A DNA stretch of 5,102 bases from a bacterium (GTDB lineage: Bacteria; Zixibacteria; MSB-5A5; GN15; FEB-12). Under the pieces are notes generated by a model. The model was not told the origin of the DNA, made no database searches, and saw only the letters and a program-made list of their open reading frames with translations. The stretch is taken from NCBI GenBank assembly GCA_030619425.1, contig JAUXBJ010000193.1, positions 1 to 5,102 of the forward strand, given 5' to 3'. The position numbers and the translations under genes were made by a program. This document shows, piece by piece, positions 4,854 to 5,102 of the stretch. The number at the start of each line of letters is the position of its first letter. The first letter of the stretch is position 1.

Positions 4854-4883
4854 GTAGGTCGGAACCCCCTTGCGGGTTCCGAC
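4854..4883. repeat. REP-like element: GTAG followed by a perfect 10-bp hairpin
   Basis: GTAG (4854-4857) is followed by GTCGGAACCC (4858-4867), which pairs perfectly with 4874-4883 around a 6-base loop. Compared with the hairpin at 4817-4839, one A-T pair has become G-C, so the stem is preserved. A 5' GTAG tetranucleotide beside a stem-loop is the defining layout of bacterial REP elements. Confidence 0.75.
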
Positions 4884-4898
4884 TCTCAAATTATTCAC

Positions 4899-4929
4899 CA
4901 GAGTCCCGCGTCGGGAGCCCTGAGTTTTT
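4899..4929 (+). terminator. Candidate intrinsic terminator of the pur operon
   Basis: TCCCG at 4904-4908 pairs with 4912-4916. After a bulged G (4917) the stem continues with 4899-4903 against 4918-4922, with one mismatch (A4902 with C4919). AG and then TTTTT (4925-4929) follow. The stem is modest, but this is the only hairpin after purH with a T run at the right distance. Confidence 0.45.
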
Positions 4930-4935
4930 GACATG

Positions 4936-5002
4936 TTGTCGGAACCTTGTCCTTCGACTGCGCTCAGGACGACCCCTTCGGGGCAGGGGTTCCAACCTAC
5001 GA
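4936..5002. repeat. R2 palindromic repeat, copy B
   Basis: It aligns without gaps to 206-272 with eight differences. The outer stem GTCGGAACC (4938-4946) pairs with 4988-4996 except for C4940 with A4994. An inner 5-bp stem (4949-4953 with 4966-4970) and a CCCC/GGGG hairpin (4973-4976 with 4980-4983) are kept. Relative to copy A, A212-T262 has become G4942-C4992 and C223-G236 has become T4953-A4966, so two pairs changed together. It ends in CTAC (4997-5000), the inverted GTAG. Confidence 0.8.
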
Positions 5003-5102
5003 AGCCTTAAGCACTGATTGTTGGGTGGGCGGCGGCAAACGGCCATCTGATACTTCGTCATCTAAAGTTTTACCCATAGAATAAGGGACAGCGCGGCAAG
5101 GC
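4997..5102 (-). CDS. Possible 3' end of a convergent gene (partial, unidentified)
   Basis: On the minus strand one frame is open from the right edge for about 34 codons, to a TAG whose complement is at 4997-4999. The end of the peptide reads PTQQSVLKAS. The other two minus frames stop early. The stop codon would come from the GTAG end of R2 copy B, paralleling the hydrolase stop that comes from an R3 element. The frame has no recognisable family, and an open run of this length is not rare by chance. If it is real, the repeat cluster at 4812-5002 lies between convergent genes. Confidence 0.22.
   Translation of the reverse strand, partial: PCRAVPYSMGKTLDDEVSDGRLPPPTQQSVLKAS

Noticed and set aside
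4263..4934. 223-residue minus-strand ORF opposite the end of purH
   Set aside because: It lies antisense to a full-length purH with all expected motifs and shows no family features of its own. It is a shadow of the coding strand.

Overview
The window comes from a bacterial chromosome and looks moderately GC-rich by eye. Its core is a de novo purine biosynthesis operon, purN-purC-purH. All three genes are full length, on the + strand and tightly packed: purN and purC overlap by 14 bp and purC and purH are 4 bp apart. Upstream on the same strand is an alpha/beta-hydrolase gene whose N-terminal region carries an in-frame block of palindromic repeat DNA. Neither edge of the window shows a gene that can be identified.

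Layout: 1-103 may be the 3' end of an upstream gene. 104-450 is non-coding and holds three palindromic repeats, here called R1, R2 and R3. 451-1458 is the hydrolase. 1459-1725 holds two more R3-type elements, a duplicated copy of the hydrolase gene tail, a second R1 copy, and then a strong sigma70-like promoter (TTGACA, 16 bp, TATATT) about 34 bp before purN. 1726-4811 is the pur operon. 4812-5002 holds two perfect hairpins, a terminator-like hairpin with a T run, and a second R2 copy. 5003-5102 may be the 3' end of a convergent minus-strand gene.

How the genes work together: PurN (GAR transformylase) catalyses step 3 of IMP synthesis, PurC (SAICAR synthetase) step 8 and bifunctional PurH steps 9 and 10. 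PurN and PurH both use 10-formyl-tetrahydrofolate. The hydrolase has no evident link to purine synthesis. Repeats and a separate promoter lie between it and purN, so it is probably a separate transcription unit.

The unusual content is the repeat layer. Most R2 and R3 elements and one simple hairpin start with GTAG (or end with CTAC) next to a stem-loop, which is the hallmark of REP elements. Copies differ mainly by transitions, and several are paired so that stems are preserved. One R3 copy forms an inverted REP-pair-like structure, and another overlaps the hydrolase stop codon. The block inside the hydrolase gene recalls Rickettsia palindromic elements, which insert in frame into genes.

The organism cannot be named from this window. 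The PurN loop variant (GGKGMYG) recalls Bacteroidetes/FCB-type PurN, and dense short palindromic repeats are common in some uncultured lineages such as Zixibacteria. Both points are from memory, so this is a low-confidence inference.
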